From Planococcus sp. MSAK28401 (lineage in GTDB: Bacteria > Bacillota > Bacilli > Bacillales_A > Planococcaceae): 64,000 nt of DNA. A program made the position numbers and the translations under genes. The stretch lies in contig NZ_JAAMTH010000001.1 of NCBI RefSeq assembly GCF_018283455.1, positions 3,205,501 to 3,269,500 of the forward strand, in the 5' to 3' direction. Positions 1 through 6,921 of this stretch are shown piece by piece (position 1 is the first letter of the stretch; every line of letters begins with the position of its first letter). The notes under the pieces are model-generated. The model searched no databases, was not told the origin of the DNA, and saw nothing but the letters and a program-made list of their open reading frames with translations.

Positions 1-270
1 ATAATATTCAATCCGGTGAACGCCGTTATCGGTCTCGGCATATTCGTGGCGCTCGCCTATGTATTCGCGGATATGGATCAAGCTTTTCACTTCGACAGCA
101 CAGCCGATTTCTTCGATGCATTCACGTACGGCTGCTTCCGGCAAAGTTTCGGCGAGCTCCTGGCCACCGCCGGGAAATAGGTAATAGCTGCCCTGTGCGT
201 CTTCATTGGTCGTCAGCAACACTTTGCCGTCTTTGACAATGATCGCTTTCGCGGAATTTCTAATGGCCAA
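1..270 (-). CDS. NUDIX hydrolase, C-terminus cut by window edge
   Basis: This is the first 90 codons of a NUDIX pyrophosphohydrolase, a family that cleaves nucleoside diphosphates linked to another moiety. The translation shows the NUDIX box: GGQELAE followed by REC-I-EE-I-G, with the usual R-E-x-x-E-E catalytic residues. The reading frame has no ATG; a TTG at 270 sits 8 nt after a GGGAG ribosome site, giving an N-terminus MAIRNSAKAIIVKDGKVLL. It overlaps the end of the upstream PLC-like gene by 11 bp, so the two are probably translationally coupled. The substrate cannot be told from this fragment, and the rest of the gene lies outside the window. Confidence 0.85.
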   Translation of the reverse strand, partial: MAIRNSAKAIIVKDGKVLLTTNEDAQGSYYLFPGGGQELAETLPEAAVRECIEEIGCAVEVKSLIHIREYIGERHEYAETDNGVHRIEYY

Positions 271-913
271 TGTGTCTACTCCCTTGCCGTTCCTGCATCC
301 CAAGAGACAGACATACGCGGACTGCCTGTTCTGTCGCGGACTTGATATAGCCGGTAATTTCTTCAACTGTGTATATCTCCAAATCCTTACTGGAAAATAC
401 TTTTGTTGAGTGGAAGTCACCGAGCGTTTCTTCGGTGAACTTTCGTAAGTTATTGATTTCAATTTCTTCTATAAGAGTCTCAGGAAGTTCGGCGGATGCC
501 AGTTGTTGTTCTAGTCCTGCGCAATCAAATTGGTTAACGAGCATGCCGTTAAGCTTCCTGAAATCCGCATGCCATTTCTCCAGCACTGACGGGTCGGCAT
601 CGATGCGATTTTTCATGTCTTTTTTAAAATAAATGTCTTTCATCCACACATCGTCCGCCACTAAATGCACGACGTACCCGAGAATGAATTCGTCCTGTAT
701 CTCTTTCCGATATTTCTCTATGAAGGCTTCATAATGTACACGTCTCGTCCCATCGTCTACGCTGCCTTCGTAATAATGAGACTTGGTCTTTTGCTCTCTG
801 CCGTGAACTGCATCCGGTGCAATGCCACCCAGCAGAAACCGCGGCCGGTCGGAAATCTCGATTCTTTCCGCCACGTGCTCAGCAATAATCAAATGCATCA
901 TGCGTGATCCCAT
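260..913 (-). CDS. Zinc-dependent phospholipase C-like hydrolase
   Basis: A 217-residue protein of the zinc-dependent phospholipase C-like family (Pfam Zn_dep_PLPC type). Visible family features are the N-terminal His (MHLIIAEHVAE), LGGIAPDAVH with an Asp-His pair, the SHYYEG segment, and the GYVVHLVADDVW stretch, which supply His/Asp metal ligands. The activity on any particular lipid or phosphoester is not established for these short Bacillales homologues, so only a metal-dependent hydrolase is claimed. The start at 913 follows GGGGGAG by about 5 nt. It lies 22 nt after the broken racemase gene and overlaps the NUDIX gene, so all three were probably one transcription unit before the IS inserted. 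Confidence 0.75.
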   Translation of the reverse strand: MGSRMMHLIIAEHVAERIEISDRPRFLLGGIAPDAVHGREQKTKSHYYEGSVDDGTRRVHYEAFIEKYRKEIQDEFILGYVVHLVADDVWMKDIYFKKDMKNRIDADPSVLEKWHADFRKLNGMLVNQFDCAGLEQQLASAELPETLIEEIEINNLRKFTEETLGDFHSTKVFSSKDLEIYTVEEITGYIKSATEQAVRVCLSLGMQERQGSRHIGH

Positions 914-1572
914 GTCGGCTCCCCCCTTTTTACTTTTAGTTGTCCAGCGCTTCTTTCACCGCCGCTTTGACGTGGATCTTCGCCGTATCAAACAGCGGCA
1001 CTTCTGCATCTTCATCGTGAATTAACAAACCGATTTCTGTACATCCAAGAATGATTCCTTGTGCCCCGCGATCGATGAGGTTTTGGATGGCTTGTTGATA
1101 TTTCACTTTTGACGAATCGTTGATTTTCCCTAGGCATAATTCATCAAAAATGATTTCGTTAATCATGTCGCGTTCTGCAGCTTCCGGAATCAACACTTCA
1201 ATGCCTCTTTCGGCAATGCGTTCTTTGTAGAAATCTTGCTCCATCGTATACTTGGTCCCGAGCAACCCTATCGTATGGAGATGGTTTACTTGGATCTCTT
1301 TTGCGGTTGCGTCTGCGATATGCAAAACAGGCACCGAAACAGCTTCTTCTATAGAAGAAATCACTTTGTGCATCGTGTTCGTGCACAATACAATCAGCTG
1401 TGCACCGCCTTTTTCAAGCGAACGGGCAACGTCCGCCAATCGCTCGCCTGCTTCTTGCCATTTTCCTTGTGACTGAAAGCGTTCAATTTCCTCGAAGTCG
1501 ACACTGTACATCAGGCATTCAGCCGAATGGAGGCCACCCAAACGTTGTTTCACTTGTTCATTAAGCAGCCGA

Positions 1573-1576
1573 TAAT
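1573..1576. repeat. Target site duplication of the IS (partner at 3009-3012)
   Basis: TAAT is present once on each side of the element. One copy belongs to the uninterrupted racemase codons for Tyr-Tyr-Arg; counting only one copy restores the reading frame. Confidence 0.85.
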
Positions 1577-1629
1577 TGAACTGCACCGAAATTGTTAGAC
1601 ACAACTAACAATGGAGGTGCAGTTTTTCT

Positions 1630-2139
1630 ATGACAAAATTTACGTTTGAAACCAAAATACAGTCTGTTCAGGAGTATTTGAGTGGGCATGAATCGCAAAA
1701 AGAGATTGCCGAGCGCTATGGCGTTAATCGCCAAGTGCTCCAACAATGGATTGACCTCTACAGGCATCATGGCGAGGAGGGGTTGTGGAAACGGTATACA
1801 AACTATACAGCCGAGTTTAAAATGGACGTACTTACCTTTATGAACGACACTGGGGCGTCCTTTTGTGAAACCGCTGCGGTTTTCAATATCCCTTCTAGAA
1901 CCACGATCATGAAATGGAAGAAAGTAGTGGATCAAAATGGAGTGGACGCCCTCATTCCAAAGAAAAAGGGGCGTCCAGCCATGAAAGAGAAACTGAAGAA
2001 AACCGTACTGCCAAAAGAGTCGAACGAAACACTCGAGGAAGAAGTCGAACGGCTGCGCATGGAGAATGCGTATCTAAAAAAGTTGAATGCCTTAGTGAAG
2101 GAAAAGGAACGCTCACAACGCAACTCAAAGCTCAGGTAA
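1630..2139 (+). CDS. IS3-family transposase OrfA (helix-turn-helix subunit)
   Basis: A 169-residue DNA-binding protein of the IS150 type. The N-terminal part (residues about 1-55) has a helix-turn-helix around KEIAERYGVNRQVLQQW. A second HTH (about 60-115) lies around CETAAVFNIPSRTTIMKW. The C-terminus is a heptad-rich stretch (EEEVERLRMENAYLKKL) typical of the leucine-zipper-like region of OrfA. The start follows GGAGGTG. The stretch A-AAA-AAG at 2076-2082 lies in the zipper and is the expected place where ribosomes shift -1 to make the OrfAB transposase. The unshifted product usually acts as a regulator in this family. Confidence 0.93.
   Translation: MTKFTFETKIQSVQEYLSGHESQKEIAERYGVNRQVLQQWIDLYRHHGEEGLWKRYTNYTAEFKMDVLTFMNDTGASFCETAAVFNIPSRTTIMKWKKVVDQNGVDALIPKKKGRPAMKEKLKKTVLPKESNETLEEEVERLRMENAYLKKLNALVKEKERSQRNSKLR
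2076..2082 (+). promoter_or_regulatory. Programmed -1 frameshift site (A6G heptamer)
   Basis: A AAA AAG is in the correct register for orfA (CTA AAA AAG) and permits tandem slippage to the orfB frame, which reads V-E-C-L-S-E directly after. This gives an OrfAB fusion of about 449 residues. Confidence 0.88.
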
Positions 2140-2978
2140 TCTATGAGCTAAGGCATGATTTTAAGGTCGTCGACCTCATCCAGGTGGCATCTATTCCGAG
2201 AAGCACCTATTATTATTGGATGAAACATCAGGAACGCCCCGATAAATACAAAGAGACAAAAGAGATGATTTCCCTCATCTTCCACGAGCACAAAGGACGT
2301 TATGGCCATCGTAATATCCAGATTGAATTAGGTAAAAGAGGCATCCGGCTTAATCCGAAAACCGTTCTGAAGTTGATGAAAGCCATCGGACTTACCTGCC
2401 AGGTAAGAATGAAGAAATACCGTTCCTACCGAGGCAATGCCGGGAAGGTGGCATCGAATGTGTTGAACCGGGATTTCACGGCCGAGAAACCGAATCAGAA
2501 GTGGGTGACCGATGTGACGGAGTTTTCCCTTTTCGGGCAGAAACTTTATCTTTCCCCCGTTTTGGACCTGTTCAACAGTGAAATTATTGCCTACACGGTC
2601 CAGAGCCGACCGACGTATGACTTGGTTTCCACAATGCTCGATCAGGCTTTTGAGCGTCTGGATCCTGGCGAAGAGCTCGTCCTCCATTCTGATCAAGGAT
2701 GGCATTATCAGATGGCAAAATACCAAAAAGCATTGGCGAATCGAACCATCACTCAAAGCATGTCCCGTAAGGGGAACTGCCTGGATAACGCCGTTATCGA
2801 GAACTTTTTCGGTATTCTCAAGACGGAGCTCCTGTATCTTCAGGAATTTGAAAGTATAGACCACTTCCGCCAGGAACTGGATGATTATATGGTGTATTAC
2901 AACCAGAAACGAATGAAGGCCAAATTAAAAAACATGAGTCCGGTTGAATACCGAACTCATGTCGAGCAAGCTGCTTAA
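2082..2978 (+). CDS. IS3-family transposase OrfB (DDE integrase domain, made by frameshift)
   Basis: The catalytic part of the transposase, read in the -1 frame relative to orfA. The frame is open from 1914, but the part before 2082 is a shadow of orfA, so entry at the slippery site is preferred. After a linker come an HTH_21-like segment (RSTYYYWMKHQ to GHRNIQIELGKRG) and an rve integrase core. The catalytic triad is visible: Asp in QKWVTDVTEF, Asp in LHSDQGWHYQ, and Glu in NAVIENFFGILKTE, with a 35-residue-type spacing between the last two. The protein ends normally at 2978, 30 bp from the right end. No disabling mutation is seen. Confidence 0.94.
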   Translation, partial: VECLSEGKGTLTTQLKAQVIYELRHDFKVVDLIQVASIPRSTYYYWMKHQERPDKYKETKEMISLIFHEHKGRYGHRNIQIELGKRGIRLNPKTVLKLMKAIGLTCQVRMKKYRSYRGNAGKVASNVLNRDFTAEKPNQKWVTDVTEFSLFGQKLYLSPVLDLFNSEIIAYTVQSRPTYDLVSTMLDQAFERLDPGEELVLHSDQGWHYQMAKYQKALANRTITQSMSRKGNCLDNAVIENFFGILKTELLYLQEFESIDHFRQELDDYMVYYNQKRMKAKLKNMSPVEYRTHVEQAA

Positions 2979-3079
2979 TTTTTTGTCTAACTTTTTTGGG
3001 TCAGTTCATAATATTCCGCTGACGATTCCCAGCTCATCCCGCCGATCAACCCGATAGTTTTCATCGTCTTCCCCCTCAA

Positions 3080-4081
3080 TTAACGAATCCATTGCTCCGT
3101 GATTTCAACTCGTTTTTCGGTCGCATCCAATGTGACGGTTTTGCCGATCGGCATCGTCAGCATCGGTTGGGTGTGTGCGCAGTCAAACTCGGCAAGAATT
3201 GGCAACTCGCGATCTCCCAGCACTTCCAGCAAAATCTCGTATGGTTTTCTCCCCGTTCCTTGATCATCAAATAGTTCATGCTTGCCTAAAATGATTCCCG
3301 CTGCTTTGTCAAAAATGCCATTGAGCTTCAGCAAATTAAAGTTTTTCTCCACGACGGCGGCCGTTTTCATCGTATCTTCCAACAACAAAATATCGCCGTT
3401 TTCAATCACCGGCATATAGGGGCTCCCCATGATGCCGGCCATCGTATTGACATTTCCGCCGACCAGGCGTCCCGTCACGCTGCCCTTTGTTACGCTCACC
3501 CACTCGTTGTTGCGCAGTTCCTTGTCCTGTGTCTTTTCTTCCCAGTTGACCGGTTCATCCGTCCAGTACGGCGGCAATTCCACTGCATACGGAAGGGCTT
3601 GCTCATGCATCAATGCTTTTTCAAAATAATCATATGTATAATCCACGAACGGTTCGTGTTCACCAAAAGACGGCACCAGCGCCGGACCGTAAAACACCGG
3701 TATGCCGGTCTTGGCATAAATGGCGAGCAGCACAGCCGTCGCGTCCGAGTAGCCGATCATGATTTTCGGATCTTTTTTAAACGCTTCGTAATCGATATAC
3801 GGCAACAGCGCATTGGAATTCGTCCCGCCGATTGTCGACATGATGCAGCGGACGTCCGGGTTGCGGATCAGTTCATTCAGCTCTTGTGCCCGCTCCTGTA
3901 TCGTGCCCGATCGGTAGAAATCCCGTTTACCCGTCAAGCTGCCCTCCACGATTTCAAAGCCTTTGGATTCCAGAAAATCTTTTGCCCGTTTGAAGCGCAC
4001 TGGCGAATTAAAGGTAATCGGAGACGACGGGGAATAAATCCCGATCTTGTCCCCTGCTTTTAATCGATTGAATATAGTCAT
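3080..4081 (-). CDS. S66 family LD-carboxypeptidase (MccF-like)
   Basis: A 333-residue cytoplasmic serine peptidase of family S66. The N-terminal subdomain begins LKAGDKIGIYSPSSP. The motif IMSTIGGTNSNALLPYID and the nucleophile elbow IMIGYSDATAVLLAI are clear, and the C-terminal half has the expected Glu and His region (LLLEDTMKTAAVVEKN; FDCAHTQPML). S66 covers LD-carboxypeptidases that trim murein tetrapeptides during recycling, and MccF proteins that destroy microcin C-type antibiotics; the extended active-site loop here is nearer to MccF. AAAGGAG precedes the ATG. It lies 15 nt upstream of the racemase start, which suggests a link to D-amino acid or peptide handling. Confidence 0.88.
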   Translation of the reverse strand: MTIFNRLKAGDKIGIYSPSSPITFNSPVRFKRAKDFLESKGFEIVEGSLTGKRDFYRSGTIQERAQELNELIRNPDVRCIMSTIGGTNSNALLPYIDYEAFKKDPKIMIGYSDATAVLLAIYAKTGIPVFYGPALVPSFGEHEPFVDYTYDYFEKALMHEQALPYAVELPPYWTDEPVNWEEKTQDKELRNNEWVSVTKGSVTGRLVGGNVNTMAGIMGSPYMPVIENGDILLLEDTMKTAAVVEKNFNLLKLNGIFDKAAGIILGKHELFDDQGTGRKPYEILLEVLGDRELPILAEFDCAHTQPMLTMPIGKTVTLDATEKRVEITEQWIR

Positions 4082-4110
4082 GTACTTGCTCCTTTGCTTT
4101 TATTGACTCT

Positions 4111-4620
4111 CTAATGCTCTTCAACCTGGCTGCAAATCAATTCGACGATCGCTTGCTCGGACATTGCCTCTGTCAGCAATTGTTCACCAGGCATACCCAA
4201 ATCGTCTTTCGGAGTCCACCAAGCCCGCAATGATTCTTCCCCGAAGTCCTGAGATTGAGGACGCATATTATGGCGCTCCAGCGTTTTTTCAAAGGGCACA
4301 TCAAAATAGTAGATCAATGCATCGCCGTCATAAAACCGGATCAAGTCGAGCAACAATCCCCCGTAACGCTGCTTCATGAAGATTCCTTCCAAAATGACGA
4401 TGCGGCATTTGCCTTTGCCGTATTCCGTGATCTGCCGGATCAACTCTGTCGATAGGTTGCCATCCCGGTCCTGCACTTTCAGCATGTCACGGCGAACCAC
4501 GTCTTGCGACACCAATAAGGTGCCCCGTCCGAAATGATCTTGCAGGCGTTTCGCTATCGTCGTTTTGCCGCTTGCTGAATTTCCCCTCAACACGATGAGT
4601 GTTGTTTCCAATGTAATCAC
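4111..4620 (-). CDS. P-loop kinase (AAA_33 / zeta-toxin-like)
   Basis: A 169-residue small-molecule kinase-like P-loop protein. Walker A is GNSASGKTT near residues 13-21. A switch-type region RRDMLKVQDRDGNLS and the Walker B-like IVILEGIFM follow; the later R-P-Q segment (ERHNMRPQSQDFGEE) looks like a lid. Such stand-alone proteins phosphorylate small metabolites or inactivate antibiotics (chloramphenicol phosphotransferase is one relative). The substrate is unknown. The start is GTG at 4620, which shares its TGA with the stop of the upstream hydrolase (GTGA overlap), so the two are coupled. Confidence 0.82.
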   Translation of the reverse strand: MITLETTLIVLRGNSASGKTTIAKRLQDHFGRGTLLVSQDVVRRDMLKVQDRDGNLSTELIRQITEYGKGKCRIVILEGIFMKQRYGGLLLDLIRFYDGDALIYYFDVPFEKTLERHNMRPQSQDFGEESLRAWWTPKDDLGMPGEQLLTEAMSEQAIVELICSQVEEH

Positions 4621-5531
4621 GCTCTCTTCGGTCCTGTGTTCCAGGGGATTTGGGTTAATTTTTGTGCCATCGCAATGACCAAGTCTGGCCGGTCGAGATG
4701 AATCATATGGCCAGCACCCTTCGCAAAAAACAGTTCACTGTTTTCGGACAGGGCGGATTGCTCCTGGATCAATGTATGCCATAGATGTTCTTGCGCCCTC
4801 AGTTCTGCCCCTGGCCATCCTTCTTCCACGCCTTGCTCCACGGCATAGTCCATATCACGGCCGATGACTATAAGCGGAATGCCTGAAAGCGTGCCTAAGC
4901 TCTTGATGATCTTGGCGTCCGCTCTCCAGTTTTCGACTTCGGACTTCATGGCTTTGTATAAATTGGGTTTTTGCTGAAATTCGATTAACCGTTGTTGTAT
5001 AGGGCGCGGCAATTTTTTCTGGTTTTCGCTCAACATGGGGCGAATCATTTTTTTCAATTCACTTTCATCCAGTTCGGCGAATTTGCCGCACTCCTCCAAC
5101 CATTTATCATCAGAAGCATCTTCTGCTAAATCCGGAAGTTCGTCGAGTTTTTCCAGGCTATCCGACGTGGAATCCACTAACAGCAGCCCGCCGACTTGCT
5201 GCGGATAGAGTTTTGAAAAATGCTGCGCACATAAACCGCCGTACGAATGGCCAATCAGCACAACCGGCTCCGTCACTTCCAATACTTCCAAAAGATTCTT
5301 GGCATCTCGTGCCGCAGCGGCTGTCGTACGCGGCTCTGTTCCCAATTCACTCGCGCCAAGCCCAGCGCGATGGAATAAGATGACTTTATGAGTTTCACAT
5401 AAAATTTCTGTTACGTTGAACCATTCTTCAAATGAACAACCCATGCCTGTCATGATGAGAATCGGCGTGCCAGTCCCGCCTTTTTGCAGCACTTCCATCG
5501 GCCGGCCGTTAAGGTGCACAAGGCTTTTCAT
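4617..5531 (-). CDS. Alpha/beta hydrolase
   Basis: A 304-residue alpha/beta-fold hydrolase. The oxyanion region is ILIMTGMGCSFEEW, the nucleophile elbow is LIGHSYGGLCAQ (Ser in GHSYG), an acid follows in VIGRDMDYA, and the catalytic His is in AKGAGHMIHLDRP. I place the start at ATG 5531 because AAGGAGAG lies about 8 nt upstream and the protein then begins MKSLVHLNGRPMEVL; an upstream in-frame extension to 5588 would overlap the Nif3 gene and has no good site. No signal peptide is seen, so it is cytoplasmic. The substrate cannot be assigned. Confidence 0.88.
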   Translation of the reverse strand: MKSLVHLNGRPMEVLQKGGTGTPILIMTGMGCSFEEWFNVTEILCETHKVILFHRAGLGASELGTEPRTTAAAARDAKNLLEVLEVTEPVVLIGHSYGGLCAQHFSKLYPQQVGGLLLVDSTSDSLEKLDELPDLAEDASDDKWLEECGKFAELDESELKKMIRPMLSENQKKLPRPIQQRLIEFQQKPNLYKAMKSEVENWRADAKIIKSLGTLSGIPLIVIGRDMDYAVEQGVEEGWPGAELRAQEHLWHTLIQEQSALSENSELFFAKGAGHMIHLDRPDLVIAMAQKLTQIPWNTGPKRA

Positions 5532-5584
5532 CCTTTTCTCTCCTTCTATTGAAAGAATCCGCCGAACCGCAACTGTCTCAGTCC

Positions 5585-6346
5585 TCAATGATTCAACTCA
5601 AAATGCGCTTCTTTCAACTCTGCAATCTCGACATCCGGGTTCATTTCAGCGATTTTCTCAGCTAAGCTTGCCACGCCGAAAATCTCTGTGAAGGTGTGGC
5701 TGCCGACCAGTAAATTAATGCCGGCGAACTGCGCATACTGGATGGTGTAGAGCGTGGCTTCTCCGGTGACATATGTATCGCACCCTCTTTCGGCCGCTTC
5801 GCGGATCAATGCAGAGGGATGGCCCGCTCCGGTCAAGACGCCGATCCGTTTGACGGGCTGGGCATTATTTTTCCAAGCACGCACTGGTTCGTTTAAAGCA
5901 CCGCGCATTCTTTCAGCCAACTGCTCAAACTCAACAGGAGCAGCGAATTCCGCGATGCCAGGAAGTTCGCCATCCGCTTCGCTGTAGGTAGAGTAGGCGG
6001 TGATTTCGTCCACTTCCAATTGTTTCATCAATGAGGTGCAGGTGCCAAATTCCACGAAATCCAGTGGTGCGTGGATCCAGAAATGGCTGATGTTATGCGC
6101 TTTCAGCTTATCGACGCACGCTTTTCTCAATCCGTAGATGAAATCCCAAGCGTCATGATGTGTCACCATCAAATCCACGCCTTGTTTGATGGCCATTTCC
6201 ACCGTTTCAAGAGATAAATTGGTCGCATAGCCAATCTTGTGGATTTCTTTATCCGTTGTGGTTGTAAAACCGTATTCATCGTCTTCTTTCAGCAATTCCT
6301 CCCCGAACAATTGCTGGATCGCTTTTTCAAAATCATTTAATTTCAT
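5585..6346 (-). CDS. Nif3-like dinuclear metal centre protein (DUF34)
   Basis: A 253-residue member of the NIF3/DUF34 family, ring-shaped hexamers that bind two metal ions; some members act as GTP cyclohydrolase I-like enzymes, but the general role is unsettled. Metal-binding features are VTHHDAWDF in the first half and GSHTFTEIFGV near the C-terminus, with RIGVLTGAGHPSALI as the central motif. The ORF is open further upstream, but that extension is low complexity and overlaps promoter sequence; homology begins at MKLNDFEKAIQQLF, so ATG 6346 is used. The ribosome site is weak (GTGGGGC). It heads the minus-strand gene run. Confidence 0.85.
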   Translation of the reverse strand: MKLNDFEKAIQQLFGEELLKEDDEYGFTTTTDKEIHKIGYATNLSLETVEMAIKQGVDLMVTHHDAWDFIYGLRKACVDKLKAHNISHFWIHAPLDFVEFGTCTSLMKQLEVDEITAYSTYSEADGELPGIAEFAAPVEFEQLAERMRGALNEPVRAWKNNAQPVKRIGVLTGAGHPSALIREAAERGCDTYVTGEATLYTIQYAQFAGINLLVGSHTFTEIFGVASLAEKIAEMNPDVEIAELKEAHFELNH

Positions 6347-6455
6347 CTTAAATGCCCCACTATTCTGTTTTTTCTTGATTTTACCATATAAAGATCCTTT
6401 CATAATATTGGCAATTCGATTTATTAAAGAAAAGATCATGTTGAAACGCTTTGTT

Positions 6456-6484
6456 TTGACATATCGAATAGTATCGATATAAGA
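6456..6484 (+). promoter_or_regulatory. Promoter with embedded operator for the arsR-type gene
   Basis: TTGACA at 6456-6461 is followed after 16 nt by TATAAG at 6478-6483. The spacer is a near-palindrome, ATATCGA-ATAG-TATCGATAT, at 6461-6480, placed where a bound repressor would block polymerase. Expected transcription start is about 6490, only a few bases before the ATG at 6492. Confidence 0.7.
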
Positions 6485-6491
6485 TAGGCCC

Positions 6492-6815
6492 ATGGAAAAT
6501 TTAAATGTTATCGATGTATTTAAAGCGTTGTCGAATGAAACCCGTTTGAACATTTTAAAATGGCTGCGGGAGCCGGAGAAGAATTTCCCTGCACAGCAAG
6601 CGCATTTGCCCAAGGAGGTCAGTATCGAAGGCGGCGTCTGTGTCGGCGATATTCAAGAAAAGGTGAATTTGTCCCAATCCACCGTCTCGCATTATTTATC
6701 GCTCATGCAAAAAGCTGGATTGCTCGAGGCTGTTCGTTACGGGCAGTGGACGTATTACAGGCGCAATGAAGAGACATTAGCGAAGGTCGCAAAATTCATC
6801 AATGAAGAAATTTGA
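6492..6815 (+). CDS. ArsR-family winged-helix repressor
   Basis: A 107-residue ArsR-type regulator. N-terminal helices are NVIDVFKALSNETRLNILKWL; the recognition helix is VNLSQSTVSHYLSLMQKAGLLEAVRYGQWTYYRR, followed by the beta wing. A loop of about 25 residues between helices (EKNFPAQQAHLPKEVSIEGGVC) is longer than in metal sensors. It has a Cys in GGVCVGDI but no CxC metal box, so it more likely senses an organic ligand or redox change. No Shine-Dalgarno sequence precedes the ATG and the promoter is very close, so the mRNA may be leaderless. It lies directly before an MFS exporter with a similar operator and probably represses it. Confidence 0.88.
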   Translation: MENLNVIDVFKALSNETRLNILKWLREPEKNFPAQQAHLPKEVSIEGGVCVGDIQEKVNLSQSTVSHYLSLMQKAGLLEAVRYGQWTYYRRNEETLAKVAKFINEEI

Positions 6816-6837
6816 GACCGGGCTCGTCTCTTTTTTT
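6814..6837 (+). terminator. Intrinsic terminator of the arsR-type gene
   Basis: GAGAC and GTCTC form the stem (6814-6818 and 6826-6830), followed by seven T. The stem starts inside the stop codon. Confidence 0.75.
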
Positions 6838-6845
6838 GATTTCTT

Positions 6846-6865
6846 ATATCGATAATATTAGATAT
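6846..6865 (+). promoter_or_regulatory. Second ArsR-type operator before the MFS gene
   Basis: ATATC and GATAT arms (6846-6850, 6861-6865) enclose CGATAATATT-like sequence that resembles the palindrome at 6461-6480 (shared ATATCGAT). A TATATT at 6869-6874 could be the -10 element. It is 57 nt from the MFS start. Confidence 0.55.
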
Positions 6866-6921
6866 TTCTATATTACAATAAACTGATTTTCCCAATGAAT
6901 TACATAGAGGAGTAGATTATT

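Larger units (their letters stand above)
1577..3008 (+). mobile_element. IS3-family (IS150-group-like) insertion sequence, complete
   Basis: A 1432-bp element with imperfect terminal inverted repeats. The left end begins TGAACTGCACCGAAATTG and the right end, read inward, begins TGAACTGACCCAAAAAAG; both continue with TTAGACA. The flanks carry a 4-bp direct repeat TAAT at 1573-1576 and 3009-3012, and its removal rejoins the racemase in frame. It encodes overlapping orfA and orfB with a -1 slippery site. The ends, gene organisation and DDE transposase match the IS3 family, IS150-like branch. All parts look intact, so it may still be active. It is oriented opposite to the gene it interrupts. Confidence 0.95.
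936..3064 (-). pseudogene. Aspartate/glutamate racemase family gene split by an IS
   Basis: The gene is in two pieces. The 5' piece starts at ATG 3064 behind a GGGGGAAG site and encodes MKTIGLIGGMSWESSAEYY. The 3' piece, from about 1572 down to 936, encodes RLLNEQVKQRLGG onward and keeps both cysteine motifs (VLCTNTMHK and LGCTEIGLL). Removing 1577-3008 and one 4-bp target copy restores a continuous frame reading AEYYRLLNE, the usual family N-terminus. Members interconvert L- and D-amino acids with two cysteines. An in-frame ATG at 1604 inside the IS could allow a shortened product lacking the first strand and the GGMSW loop; I think that product is inactive. Confidence 0.92.

Noticed and set aside
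1914..2081. N-terminal extension of IS orfB
   Set aside because: It overlaps orfA in another frame and has shadow composition; entry by frameshift at 2076-2082 explains orfB better.
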